NCBI GenBank assembly: GCA_016714015.1
Contig: JADJNZ010000008.1
Span: 124,001 to 188,000 of the forward strand
From: Gemmatimonadota bacterium
GTDB lineage: Bacteria > Gemmatimonadota > Gemmatimonadetes > Gemmatimonadales > Gemmatimonadaceae
Length of the DNA: 64,000 nt
Direction: 5' to 3'
Under the pieces are notes generated by a model, which saw only the letters and a program-made list of their open reading frames with translations, made no database searches and had not been told where the DNA came from. Shown here piece after piece: positions 1 to 8,171 of the stretch (the stretch's first letter is position 1; each line of letters starts with the position of its first letter). The translations under genes and the position numbers were made by a program.

Positions 1-345
1 CGTGTTCGGATAGTAGAGCCAGCCGAACTCCGCCTTGCTCACGGCGAGACCGCGCACCGCGGCGGTGTCGTGCGCTGCGAGGGCACGCGACAGCGCGCGC
101 GCGAGGGTGAGCGGCGAGTCGGCACCGCCCTCGAGCACGGCGGGCGTGTCCGACACCGTCGCGCGGAAGCGCGCGAGCAGGGTGGGGATGGGGAGCGCCG
201 AGTCGACGACACCAGCGGCGGGCGTCGGCGGCTCGGCGCGTGGGGCCGGATCGCACGCTGCGACGCCGACCGTGACGACCGCGGTGAGCACGAGTCGATG
301 CGCCGCGGACGCGGCGCGGAGGATGGAGCGCGAGAGGGTTCGCAT
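1..345 (-). CDS. Lipoprotein, 3' part outside window
   Basis: The frame is open from an ATG at 345 to the window edge (115 codons). Residues 1-31 form a lipoprotein signal peptide: basic n-region, hydrophobic stretch with VLTAVVTVGVAAC and a lipobox ending VAAC. The visible mature part (DPAPRAEPP, then a helical Ala/Arg-rich segment with ALARALSRALAAHDTAAVRG) is not recognised as a named family; the style resembles DUF-type lipoproteins that bind small ligands. The product would be anchored in the outer or inner membrane facing the periplasm. It lies downstream of the next minus-strand gene, from which a strong hairpin separates it. The C-terminus and true length cannot be seen. Confidence 0.72.
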   Translation of the reverse strand, partial: MRTLSRSILRAASAAHRLVLTAVVTVGVAACDPAPRAEPPTPAAGVVDSALPIPTLLARFRATVSDTPAVLEGGADSPLTLARALSRALAAHDTAAVRGLAVSKAEFGWLYYPNT

Positions 346-364
346 CGGCGGAGGAGAGGACGCA

Positions 365-403
365 CGAGGGGCCGGGGCTCGGCGAACGAGCCCCGGCCCC
401 TCG
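365..403 (-). terminator. Strong hairpin between two lipoprotein genes
   Basis: A perfect 16-bp stem (365-380 pairing with 388-403) closes a 7-nt loop just after the stop of the 419-1834 gene. No T-tract follows on the minus strand, so it is either a bidirectional or Rho-assisted terminator or an mRNA 3'-end stabiliser. Confidence 0.6.
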
Positions 404-418
404 GGTCAATCTAGGGGA

Positions 419-1834
419 TCAGTTGATGGCGTAGTTGGTCCACCCGAGCCACCACTTCGTGCCGCTGGGGGCGGCCGCGCCGCGGTAGGCCGTGCCGGTC
501 ACGAAGGTGCCGGCGGCGGTGGCGAGGTTGCCGCTGAAGGTGGTGAGCCCGCCGGTCGCGATGGGCGAACCGGCGGCCGGCGCCCAGTCGAACGAGGTCG
601 CGGACGTGGCCGGCATGGTGAAGGTGGTGAAGAGGCTCGCGGTGGTGGCCGCGGCGTCGCGCGTGATGTTCCGCGCCACCGAGTCGGTCATGACCCAGCC
701 GCCGGAGGCGGTGGTGAAGATCGACGGCGTCTGCGCGATGAAGACGTTGCGCACGTCGAGCACGCCGTCGGTGTAGCGGACCTTCGTGGTGGTCGAGTCG
801 CGGAGGCCGAACGCGCCCTTGGGCCAGCGTGCCATCGCGCCGTTCACGTAGTAGCCGCCGGTGCCGCGGCGGAGGATCGCGCCGTAGCCGCCGTTGGTCG
901 CATCGACCCCGGTGCCGCTGCCGGTGCCGACGAGCGTGAAGTTCGCGACGACCGGCGCCGTGAACGGCGTCGAGTTCTGGCCGGAGGCGCAGCCGGTGCC
1001 GTTGCACCCGTCGTTCTCGATGCCCTGCGGGTCGCTGGAGGTGTTGCCGGCGCCGGCGCGCGGCACCACGAGGGCGCTCTGGTACGCGATCAGGTACTGC
1101 AGGCGTCCGACGTAGCCCTCGGACATGTCGAAGTGGTCGTCACCCGACTCGTACGAGACGAGGTAGCGGCCGTCGACCGCGCCACCGAAGAACTCGAACG
1201 AGTCGTCGAGGCCGTAGAGCGACTGGACGTACTCGAGCGTGGTCCCGCTGCCGACCGCGGCGAGGGTGAGCGTGTTGAGCTCGGCGTCGGTCGCGGTCGC
1301 GTACCCGGCGAACTCGATCCGCACGTAGCGGAGGGTGCCGCTGTTGTCGGCGTTGTTGTTGCCGCCGCTGTACTCCTGCGATGGGTTCGAGGCGCCGGTG
1401 CCGGTGCCCTCGAGGATGACGGGGGCCACGCGGTTGATCACGCCGTTGCCGATGATGATCAGGCCGCCCCAGTCGCCGGCCTGCCGCTGCCCGACCGGGC
1501 GCGACGAGGTGAAGACGATCGGCTCGGCGGCGGTGCCGTTGGCGACGATGCGCGCGCCGCGCGTGATGAAGAGCGACGAGCCGACGGTGGCGAAGTCGCC
1601 CTGGATGACCGTGCCGGGCTGGATGGTGAGCGTCGCGCCGTTGGTCACCTGGATGAAGCCTTGCAGCGTGTAGAGCGTGTCCTTGTAGAGCGTGCGGTTG
1701 ACCGTGATGTTGGTCGTGAGCGTCGCGTTGCCCGGCGGGATGACGCCGGTGCCGCCACCATCCTCATTGTTGCAGGCCGCGAGCGTGAGGGCGGCGAGGG
1801 CCGCGACGAGGATGCGTCCGTTCGGTCGGAGCAT
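419..1834 (-). CDS. Secreted lipoprotein, predicted right-handed beta-helix type
   Basis: The protein is about 471 residues from the ATG at 1834. That start is chosen because it begins a clean lipoprotein signal (MLRPNGRILVAALAALTLAAC); an upstream ATG at 1888 only adds unrelated residues. After the lipobox Cys comes a linker, then repeated short beta-rich segments (GATLTIQPGTVIQGD, WGGLIIIGNG, LRYVRIEFAG) typical of parallel beta-helix surface proteins. The C-terminal part repeats GTxY/W-type strands. This family is common in Gemmatimonadota and Bacteroidota beside TonB receptors and may bind or present a substrate to the receptor, but the substrate is unknown. It follows the TonB receptor gene on the same strand, with a terminator between them. 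Confidence 0.7.
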   Translation of the reverse strand: MLRPNGRILVAALAALTLAACNNEDGGGTGVIPPGNATLTTNITVNRTLYKDTLYTLQGFIQVTNGATLTIQPGTVIQGDFATVGSSLFITRGARIVANGTAAEPIVFTSSRPVGQRQAGDWGGLIIIGNGVINRVAPVILEGTGTGASNPSQEYSGGNNNADNSGTLRYVRIEFAGYATATDAELNTLTLAAVGSGTTLEYVQSLYGLDDSFEFFGGAVDGRYLVSYESGDDHFDMSEGYVGRLQYLIAYQSALVVPRAGAGNTSSDPQGIENDGCNGTGCASGQNSTPFTAPVVANFTLVGTGSGTGVDATNGGYGAILRRGTGGYYVNGAMARWPKGAFGLRDSTTTKVRYTDGVLDVRNVFIAQTPSIFTTASGGWVMTDSVARNITRDAAATTASLFTTFTMPATSATSFDWAPAAGSPIATGGLTTFSGNLATAAGTFVTGTAYRGAAAPSGTKWWLGWTNYAIN

Positions 1835-1900
1835 TGGGGAGTCCAGTTGGTGAGGAACGATCGGGAAGGGACACGACGCGCGTGTCACGCGTCATGCCGA

Positions 1901-1937
1901 ACGAAAACGCCGCCGTGTCTCCACACGGCGGCGTTCT
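1901..1937 (-). terminator. Rho-independent terminator of the TonB receptor gene
   Basis: A perfect 13-bp stem (1906-1918 with 1923-1935) and a 4-nt loop are followed on the minus strand by TTTTCGTT. It sits 46 bases after the stop of the receptor gene, so it ends that transcript before the lipoprotein gene. Confidence 0.88.
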
Positions 1938-1982
1938 CGTCACGGCTCGGTCACGTCCGGCGTCGCGCGCCGGCGCGTCATG

Positions 1983-4757
1983 CTACGGGCGCCAGCTCAA
2001 CCCGACGGTGAGGCCGCGGCCGAGGCGGTAGCTCTCGCGCGTCACGGGACCCTGGAGCCAGCGGTACGGGGCGTCGAGGAGGTTGCGGGCATCGACGCGC
2101 GCCGAGACGCGCTCGCTGACCGGGAAGCGCAGCGACAGGTCGACGACATGGCGCTCCATCTCCTTCACGTCCGGGAGGGGCACCTCGCCCGCCTCGGTGA
2201 TCCGCGCGCCGACGACGTTGTAGAGCAGCGTGGCGCTCGAGGCGCCGCTGTTGCTCGTCCAGGTGAGGCCGGTGTTGAACATGTACGGCGCCTGGCCCAC
2301 CATCGGCCGCTGGCTGTTCGTCACGGCGATCGACTGGCCGGCGAGGCGGATGTCGCTCGCCATGAAGGTCGCGTTGGCCGAGAGGGAGAGGTTCGACAGC
2401 GCGGCGGCGATGAAGTCGAGCGACTTCCGCCCCTCGAGCTCGATGCCGTAGTTGTCGGCGCCGGCGGCGTTCACGAAGGTGATGATGCGGGTGCCCGACG
2501 AGCCGCGGTAGACGCGCTCGATGGGGTTGGTGAAGCGCTTGGCGAAGAGGCCGACGCTCAGCACCTCACCGGCGCCCGGGTACCACTCCCAGCGGAAGTC
2601 GTAGTTCTGGATGAGCGCGCGCTGGAGGTCGGGATTGCCGAGCACGTTGTCGAAGCCCATGACCTCGCGGTACTGGATGGGCGCGAGCTCGCGGTACTCG
2701 GGGCGCGACACGGTCTGCGACGCCGAGACGCGGAGGTTCATCGTCTCGGTCGGGCGGAACGTGAGCGCGATCGCGGGGAGGACGTCGGTGAAGACGGGGT
2801 TGGTGGAGGTCGTCGCGCCGATGGTCGGGACGGCCTTCACGAGCACGTCGGAGTACTCGACACGGGCGCCGGTGATGAGCTGCCAGCGCGGGCCGAACTC
2901 CTTCTCGACCATGCCGAAGCCGGCGACGGTGTAGTCGCTCGCCGCGTACGCGCCGCCGACGCCGATCGGCGTCACGCGCCAGACGTTGTCGCCGGCGCCG
3001 GTGTAGCGGCCGTCGAAGATCGACTCGGGGGAGAGCTCGCGGTCGGCCTGCGGGATGGTCGTCGCGTTGATGCTGTACGCGTAGCTGTCGGCGTTGCGCG
3101 TGCCGTGACGGCCGAGGCCGCCGACCTTGATCGCGAGCGAACGGCCGATGTCGCCGAACTGGATGCGATAGTGGCCGCGCGCCTCGTAGGCGTTCTCGGT
3201 GAGCTCGCTGAAGGTGCGGACGGCGCCCTCATTGGACGACGCGAACCACTGCGGGGCCATCGGCGCGCCGGTGGTCGGGTCGGTGAAGGTCGCCTGCACG
3301 AACTCAGAGCGATCCGGCTCGGCGCGCGACACGCCCGAGGCGGTGACGGCGAGCTCGAGCTTCTGGCTGGCGGTCAGGTCGGACTGCAGGAGGAGCTGCG
3401 TCGAGTAGAGCGACCGCTCGATGTACTTCTGGCGGGCGATCGTGAACGGGACGCCGATGTTCTCGGAGAGGCCCGTCTCGCGGCGCGCCTCGGAGTCCAT
3501 CGTGCGGTTGTAGGTGTTGTTGAGCGCCAGGCGGGTGCGCGAGCCGAGGAGCGTGCTGAAGTTCGCGAGGCCGCCCCAGAGGACGCTCGCCTTGCCGCTC
3601 TCGCCCTCGTACCGGTCCACCTCGGACGCCGTCGAGCCGTTCTGCGCGAGCGCGAGCGCGCGCACCTGGCCGAGGCGTGCTTCCTGCGTGTACGAGTAGG
3701 TGCCCGACACGAGGTAGCCGATCCGCTGGCCGAACACCGGGTCGTTGCCGCCCACCGAGATTGAGGTCGAGCCGTTCAGGCCGCCTTCCTGCGAGCGCGG
3801 GGTCCACGAGTTGCGGAACTCGGAGACCATCCGGTTGAAGTCCTGCTGGCCCGGGAACGAGTTGGCGAAGTTGCCGAAGCGCTGGATGAAGCCGGGGAGC
3901 GCGCGCGAGGCGGCGCCGACCGCGAGCAGGTCACCGCTCGCGAGGCTGGGCATGAGGACCTTGCGGCCGAGGACCGCATCGGTGCCGCCGGTGCTGGTGC
4001 TCATCGCCCAGGTGCGCTGCGCGGGGAACTCCTTCGTCTGGATGTCGACCTGCGCGCCGGAGAAGTCGCCGGGCTGGTCGGGGGTGAAGGTCTTCACCGT
4101 CGTGATGGTCTGCAGCAGGCCCGTCGGGAAGAGGTCGAGCGGGACGACCTTCTTCTCCGGCTCCGGGCTGGGGATGCGCGCGCCGTTGAGCGAGGTCTGC
4201 GTGTAGCGATCGCCGAGGCCGCGGACGAAGACGTACTTGCCGTCCTGCACGCTCACGCCGGAGACGCGACCGACCGCCTGCGCGGCGTCGCCGTCGGGGC
4301 TCTTGGCGATCTGCTCGGAGGTGATGCTGGAGACGACATTGACCGAGTTCTTCTGCGCGTCGAGCGCCGAGCCGACCGAGCCGCGCTCGGCGTCGGCGGT
4401 GACGACCTGCGCGGTGAGCTGGACGCTCGCGGCCGCGAGCGAGACATCCTGCTGGAGCGTCTTGCCGCCCTCGAGGAAGAGGCCGGTGATGGTCTTCGGC
4501 GCATAGCCGATGCGGCGCACCTGGATCGTCACGGTGCCAGCCGGCACGTTCACGATCGTGAAGCGGCCGTCGACGCCGGACATCGTGCCGATGCTCGTGC
4601 CGACCACCTGCACGCCGGCATCGGAGAGGCCGGCGCCGGACCCGGCGTCGATCACGCGGCCGACGATGCGACCGACGGTGGGCGCCTGCGCGCCAGCCTG
4701 GGCCGGCAGCACGAGCGCGAGGAGGAACAGCGGGAGCAGCGTCAGGACACGGCGCAT
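1983..4757 (-). CDS. TonB-dependent outer-membrane receptor
   Basis: The protein is about 924 residues. The ATG at 4757 is preferred to 4838 because it starts a typical signal peptide (MRRVLTLLPLFLLALVLPAQ, cleavage near AGAQA). Next is a carboxypeptidase-D regulatory-like beta-sandwich (about 30-110, GRVIDAGSGAGLSDAGVQV). The plug follows (about 120-260, with VSGVSVQDGKYVFVRGLGDR and LNGARIPSPEPEK), then a long C-terminal beta-barrel ending LTVGLSWRP. The family imports siderophores, vitamins or glycans, or exports ligands, using TonB energy; the ligand cannot be told from sequence. The gene is monocistronic, with its own terminator. Confidence 0.9.
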   Translation of the reverse strand: MRRVLTLLPLFLLALVLPAQAGAQAPTVGRIVGRVIDAGSGAGLSDAGVQVVGTSIGTMSGVDGRFTIVNVPAGTVTIQVRRIGYAPKTITGLFLEGGKTLQQDVSLAAASVQLTAQVVTADAERGSVGSALDAQKNSVNVVSSITSEQIAKSPDGDAAQAVGRVSGVSVQDGKYVFVRGLGDRYTQTSLNGARIPSPEPEKKVVPLDLFPTGLLQTITTVKTFTPDQPGDFSGAQVDIQTKEFPAQRTWAMSTSTGGTDAVLGRKVLMPSLASGDLLAVGAASRALPGFIQRFGNFANSFPGQQDFNRMVSEFRNSWTPRSQEGGLNGSTSISVGGNDPVFGQRIGYLVSGTYSYTQEARLGQVRALALAQNGSTASEVDRYEGESGKASVLWGGLANFSTLLGSRTRLALNNTYNRTMDSEARRETGLSENIGVPFTIARQKYIERSLYSTQLLLQSDLTASQKLELAVTASGVSRAEPDRSEFVQATFTDPTTGAPMAPQWFASSNEGAVRTFSELTENAYEARGHYRIQFGDIGRSLAIKVGGLGRHGTRNADSYAYSINATTIPQADRELSPESIFDGRYTGAGDNVWRVTPIGVGGAYAASDYTVAGFGMVEKEFGPRWQLITGARVEYSDVLVKAVPTIGATTSTNPVFTDVLPAIALTFRPTETMNLRVSASQTVSRPEYRELAPIQYREVMGFDNVLGNPDLQRALIQNYDFRWEWYPGAGEVLSVGLFAKRFTNPIERVYRGSSGTRIITFVNAAGADNYGIELEGRKSLDFIAAALSNLSLSANATFMASDIRLAGQSIAVTNSQRPMVGQAPYMFNTGLTWTSNSGASSATLLYNVVGARITEAGEVPLPDVKEMERHVVDLSLRFPVSERVSARVDARNLLDAPYRWLQGPVTRESYRLGRGLTVGLSWRP

Positions 4758-4925
4758 GGGCGTCTCGTGGATTGGGCGGATCGGGGTGGAGCGCGAGGTC
4801 CACCCTCGGACCGCAGGGGGACGCACCAAAGCTCCCACGGCCCGGTACCGGGCAACGCACGGAACGGCAACAGATCTGTAACGGCGAATGTCACGACGGC
4901 CTGCCGTACTGCCACCCCCGGCGGA

Positions 4926-6650
4926 TCAGGCGCTCGGCGCGCGCTCCGCGGCGGGGAAGAGGGCCGTGATGCTCGAGCCCACCCCCACCTCGCTCTCGGC
5001 CCGCACGCGGCCGCCGTGCGCTTCGACGAGGTGCTTCACGATCGCCAGCCCGAGCCCCGTCCCACCCTGCTCGCGCGAGCGCCCCGGATCCACGCGGTAG
5101 AAGCGCTCGAAGATGCGCGGCAGGTGCTCCGGCGCGATCCCGACCCCGGTGTCCCGGACCCCCACGAGCACGCCGCGCTCGTGCCGCTTGGAGAAGAGCA
5201 CCACGCCACCGGTCGCGGTGTGGCGCACCGCATTGTCCACGAGGTTGCCGAGCACCTGGCGGAGCGCGGTCGCGTCGGCGTAGGCCGCGCGCGCATCAGG
5301 GGCGATGTCGGTCGCGAGCGACAGGCCCTTGAGCTCCGCCGCGTCGCGTGCCGCGGCGAGCACGTCGCCGGCGACCTCGCCGAGCGCGATCTCGACCGGG
5401 TTGGGGACCCACCCCCCCGACTCGATGCGCGACAGATCGAGGAGGTCATCGACGATGCGCTGCATGCGGTGCGTGTTCCCGAGGATCCGCTGGGCGAAGC
5501 CCTGGCGCGCCTCGAACGGGACGTCATCGTGCGCCAGCGTCTCGGCGAAGCCGCCCACGATGGTGAGCGGAGTGCGCAGTTCATGCGAGACGTTCGCGAC
5601 GAAGTCGCGGCGGACCGCCTCGAGCCGCCGCACCCGCGTGAGATCGAACAGCGCGAGCACGGCCCCCCCTTCGGCGAGCGGTCGCGCGGTGACGTTCAGC
5701 GTGCGGCCCGAGATGACGACCTCGGCGCCCTCCGTCGTCTCGCCGGCGAAGGCCGCGACGAGCGCATCGCGCAACGCGGTCTCGCGCGGGAGGAGATCGA
5801 CCGGGAAGGGCAGCGGGGCGCGGGCGCCGAGCAGGCGTCGCGCGGTCTCGTTGATGCGCACGACCCGCTGGGCCGTGTCGACCGCGATCACGCCTTCATT
5901 GAGCGACTCGGTGAGCTGCAGCAGCAACGTCTCGTCGGCCTCGAGGGCGCGCAGGCGCGCCGAGAGCTGCTCGGCGAGTTCGCGGAGCGCGACGGCGAGT
6001 TCGCCGACCTCGCCCGGCGCCCGCAGCGTGGGGCGGCGGGCCAGATCGCCGTCAGCGAGCGCGCGCGCGACGTCGCGGAGCTCCTCGACGGGGCGCGAGA
6101 CGGAACGCGAGAAGAGGAACGCGATCCCGAGCGCGCCGAGGAGGGCGAGGAGGGCGGCGGTCCCGACGTCGACGCGCGCCGCACGGATCACCTGGTCGAG
6201 GCTCTCGGTGGGGAGCGAGACGCGGGCCACCCCGCGTCCGTCCACGGGGACGGCGACGTAGAGCTCCTCGTCGCCGGTGGACGGCGAGGGTCGCCGCGAC
6301 GTGCCGACCGTGCCGCCCATCGCGGCGGCGACCTCCGGTCGGGTCGCGTGATTCTGCAACCCGGTGAGGCCCGGACCGTCGAACTCGGAGTCCCCGATGA
6401 CCACGCCGTCGTGACCGACGAGCGTGACGCGCTTGCCGAGCGCGGCGCCGGCCCGGTCGGCGAGCGAGTCGGGGAAGGCCGCGTCGCGTTGCCAGAGCTG
6501 CCCGACGAGCCGCGCGTCGCGCGAGAGGAAGTTGGTCGCGTCGTCGCTCAGGCGCGCCCCGAGCTGCCGGTCGACCACCGCGATGATCGCGATGGCGAGG
6601 AAGCCGACGACGAGGAGTGCGCCGAGGAGGAGGCGCTGGGTCAGCCGCAC
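4926..6650 (-). CDS. phoR: PhoR-type sensor histidine kinase
   Basis: A 574-residue membrane kinase: TM1 about 7-27, periplasmic loop, TM2 about 163-183, HAMP about 184-238, PAS about 240-340. HisKA follows with FVANVSHELRTPLT (phospho-acceptor His356), then HATPase_c with the N-box NLVDNAVRHT (469-478), DTGVGI (500-505) and GGTGLGLAIVKH (529-540). The start is GTG at 6650, 7 bases after the phoB stop; no ATG is nearby. It would phosphorylate the response regulator encoded just upstream. There are no pst genes here, so phosphate as the signal rests on architecture alone. Confidence 0.9.
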   Translation of the reverse strand: MRLTQRLLLGALLVVGFLAIAIIAVVDRQLGARLSDDATNFLSRDARLVGQLWQRDAAFPDSLADRAGAALGKRVTLVGHDGVVIGDSEFDGPGLTGLQNHATRPEVAAAMGGTVGTSRRPSPSTGDEELYVAVPVDGRGVARVSLPTESLDQVIRAARVDVGTAALLALLGALGIAFLFSRSVSRPVEELRDVARALADGDLARRPTLRAPGEVGELAVALRELAEQLSARLRALEADETLLLQLTESLNEGVIAVDTAQRVVRINETARRLLGARAPLPFPVDLLPRETALRDALVAAFAGETTEGAEVVISGRTLNVTARPLAEGGAVLALFDLTRVRRLEAVRRDFVANVSHELRTPLTIVGGFAETLAHDDVPFEARQGFAQRILGNTHRMQRIVDDLLDLSRIESGGWVPNPVEIALGEVAGDVLAAARDAAELKGLSLATDIAPDARAAYADATALRQVLGNLVDNAVRHTATGGVVLFSKRHERGVLVGVRDTGVGIAPEHLPRIFERFYRVDPGRSREQGGTGLGLAIVKHLVEAHGGRVRAESEVGVGSSITALFPAAERAPSA

Positions 6651-6657
6651 GGCGGGC

Positions 6658-7374
6658 TCAGGCCTCGCGCGCGCCGGGAGCCTTCAGGCGATAGCCGAAG
6701 CCGCGGACCGTCTCGATGAGGTCACCGGCGGGATGCAGCTTGGTGCGCAGGCGCTGGACGTGCATGTCCACGGTGCGCGTCTGGATGTCCGGCGCGGCAT
6801 CCCAGACGGTCTCGAGCAGCTGCGCGCGCCCCTGCACGCGGCCGCGCCGCTCGGCGAGGGTCAGCAGCAGCTTGTACTCGGTCGGCGTGAGCTCGATCTC
6901 GTGGCCGTTAACGGTCACGCGGTGCGCCGAGCGGTCGACGCGGATGGGACCGATCGCGAGCACGTCGGACACCTCGCCGCTCGAGGCCACGCGGCGGAGA
7001 ATCGCGCCTACACGCAGCACGAGTTCCTGCGGGCTGAACGGCTTGGTGAGGTAATCGTCGGCGCCGAGCTCGAGGCCGCGGATGCGGTCGGGCTCCTCCT
7101 TGCGCGCCGTGAGCATGAGGACCGCGATCCCGGCCGTGGACTCCTCCTCGCGGAGCTTCGCGAGGACCTCGAACCCCGACATGCCCGGGAGCATGAGGTC
7201 CAGCACGATCAGCGACGGCCGATCGCGCTTGGCGAGCGCGAGGGCGTCGGTGCCGGTGGCGGCCGACGAGACGCGATACCCCGACTTGGCGAGGTGGTAG
7301 ACGACGAGGGCGACGATATCGGGTTCGTCGTCGACGACGAGGATGCGTTCTCCGCCGGACGCGGGTGCGGTCAC
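6658..7374 (-). CDS. phoB: PhoB-type response regulator
   Basis: A 238-residue OmpR/PhoB-class regulator. The receiver domain is about 9-125, with acidic pair D15-D16, phospho-acceptor D59 (LIVLDLMLPG) and K111 (YLTKPF). The winged-helix DNA-binding domain is about 140-232 (LTPTEYKLLLTLAERRGRV, then TVDMHVQRLRTKL). The start is GTG at 7374, and its GTGA overlaps the udk stop by 4 bases, so the two genes are translationally coupled. It is expected to bind pho-box-like direct repeats when phosphorylated by the kinase encoded downstream. Confidence 0.9.
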   Translation of the reverse strand: MTAPASGGERILVVDDEPDIVALVVYHLAKSGYRVSSAATGTDALALAKRDRPSLIVLDLMLPGMSGFEVLAKLREEESTAGIAVLMLTARKEEPDRIRGLELGADDYLTKPFSPQELVLRVGAILRRVASSGEVSDVLAIGPIRVDRSAHRVTVNGHEIELTPTEYKLLLTLAERRGRVQGRAQLLETVWDAAPDIQTRTVDMHVQRLRTKLHPAGDLIETVRGFGYRLKAPGAREA

Positions 7375-7997
7375 ACGGGACTCCCGGCGAGGCGCCGCGA
7401 GATGGAAGCGAGCAGGAGGTCGATGGCGACGGTGTTCTCGCCGCCGCGGGGGATGACGAGGTCGGCGTAGCGCTTGCTGGGTTCGACGAACTGCAGGTGC
7501 ATGGGCTGCACCGTGGTGAGGTACTGGTCGAGGATCTCGTCGAGGGGGCGTCCGCGCACCGCCATGTCACGGCGGATGCGGCGGATGAGCCGGATGTCGG
7601 CGTCGGTGTCGACGAAGACCTTCACGTCACAGACGCGGCGCACGCGCTCGTCCACGAGGAGGAGGATGCCGTCGATCACGATGACGTCGGCCGAGTCGAT
7701 GCGCACCGTCTCCGGCGCGCGCGCGTGATGCACGAAGTCGTAGACCGGCTTGTCGATCGATTCGCCGCGGCCGAGCCGCTCGAGATGGTCGGCGAGGAGG
7801 GCGGTGTCGAAGGCGTCGGGGTGGTCCCAGTTCACGCGACGCCGCTCCTCCATGGAGAGGTGGCGATGGTCGCGGTAGTACGCATCCATGTCGATGAAGG
7901 CGACCTGCGACCCCGGCAGCGACTCGGCGACACGACGGGCGACGGTGGATTTGCCGGAGCCGGTGCCCCCGGCGATGCCGATGATCAGCGGTTTCAT
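7371..7997 (-). CDS. udk: Uridine kinase
   Basis: 208 residues from the ATG at 7997, chosen because the P-loop protein starts directly (MKPLIIGIAGGTGSGKST, Walker A about 10-17). It has the uridine/cytidine kinase signatures DAYYRDH, NWDHPDAFD and YDFVHHAR. The enzyme phosphorylates uridine and cytidine with a nucleoside triphosphate in pyrimidine salvage. It is the first gene of udk-phoB-phoR and diverges from the purine salvage operon, so nucleoside recycling genes sit back to back. Confidence 0.9.
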   Translation of the reverse strand: MKPLIIGIAGGTGSGKSTVARRVAESLPGSQVAFIDMDAYYRDHRHLSMEERRRVNWDHPDAFDTALLADHLERLGRGESIDKPVYDFVHHARAPETVRIDSADVIVIDGILLLVDERVRRVCDVKVFVDTDADIRLIRRIRRDMAVRGRPLDEILDQYLTTVQPMHLQFVEPSKRYADLVIPRGGENTVAIDLLLASISRRLAGSPV

Positions 7998-8160
7998 CGT
8001 GGGTCGAGTCGGGAGCGGAGCACGCGGGGAAGTTGAGGCGGACCGGTGCGCGCGTGCAGTCCCGGACCGGTCACGGTCCTGTATCATCGACTCCTGAAGT
8101 CTGGGGGTGCGGGAGAGGGGGGTCAACACGGCCGCCCTCCACCTAAGGCCATGCCGGGAC

Positions 8161-8166
8161 TAGCTT
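8161..8166 (+). promoter_or_regulatory. Candidate -10 element next to start codon
   Basis: TAGCTT ends 5 bases before the ATG at 8172, the spacing expected for a leaderless transcript. No convincing -35 hexamer is visible. This supports 8172 rather than 8181 as the start. Confidence 0.4.
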
Positions 8167-8171
8167 TCTGC

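Noticed and set aside
1980..3764. 594-codon plus-strand frame opposite the TonB receptor, and similar long frames opposite lon, spoIIM and gsp genes
   Set aside because: Same composition artefact; the real gene in each case shows conserved motifs and proper overlaps with neighbours.
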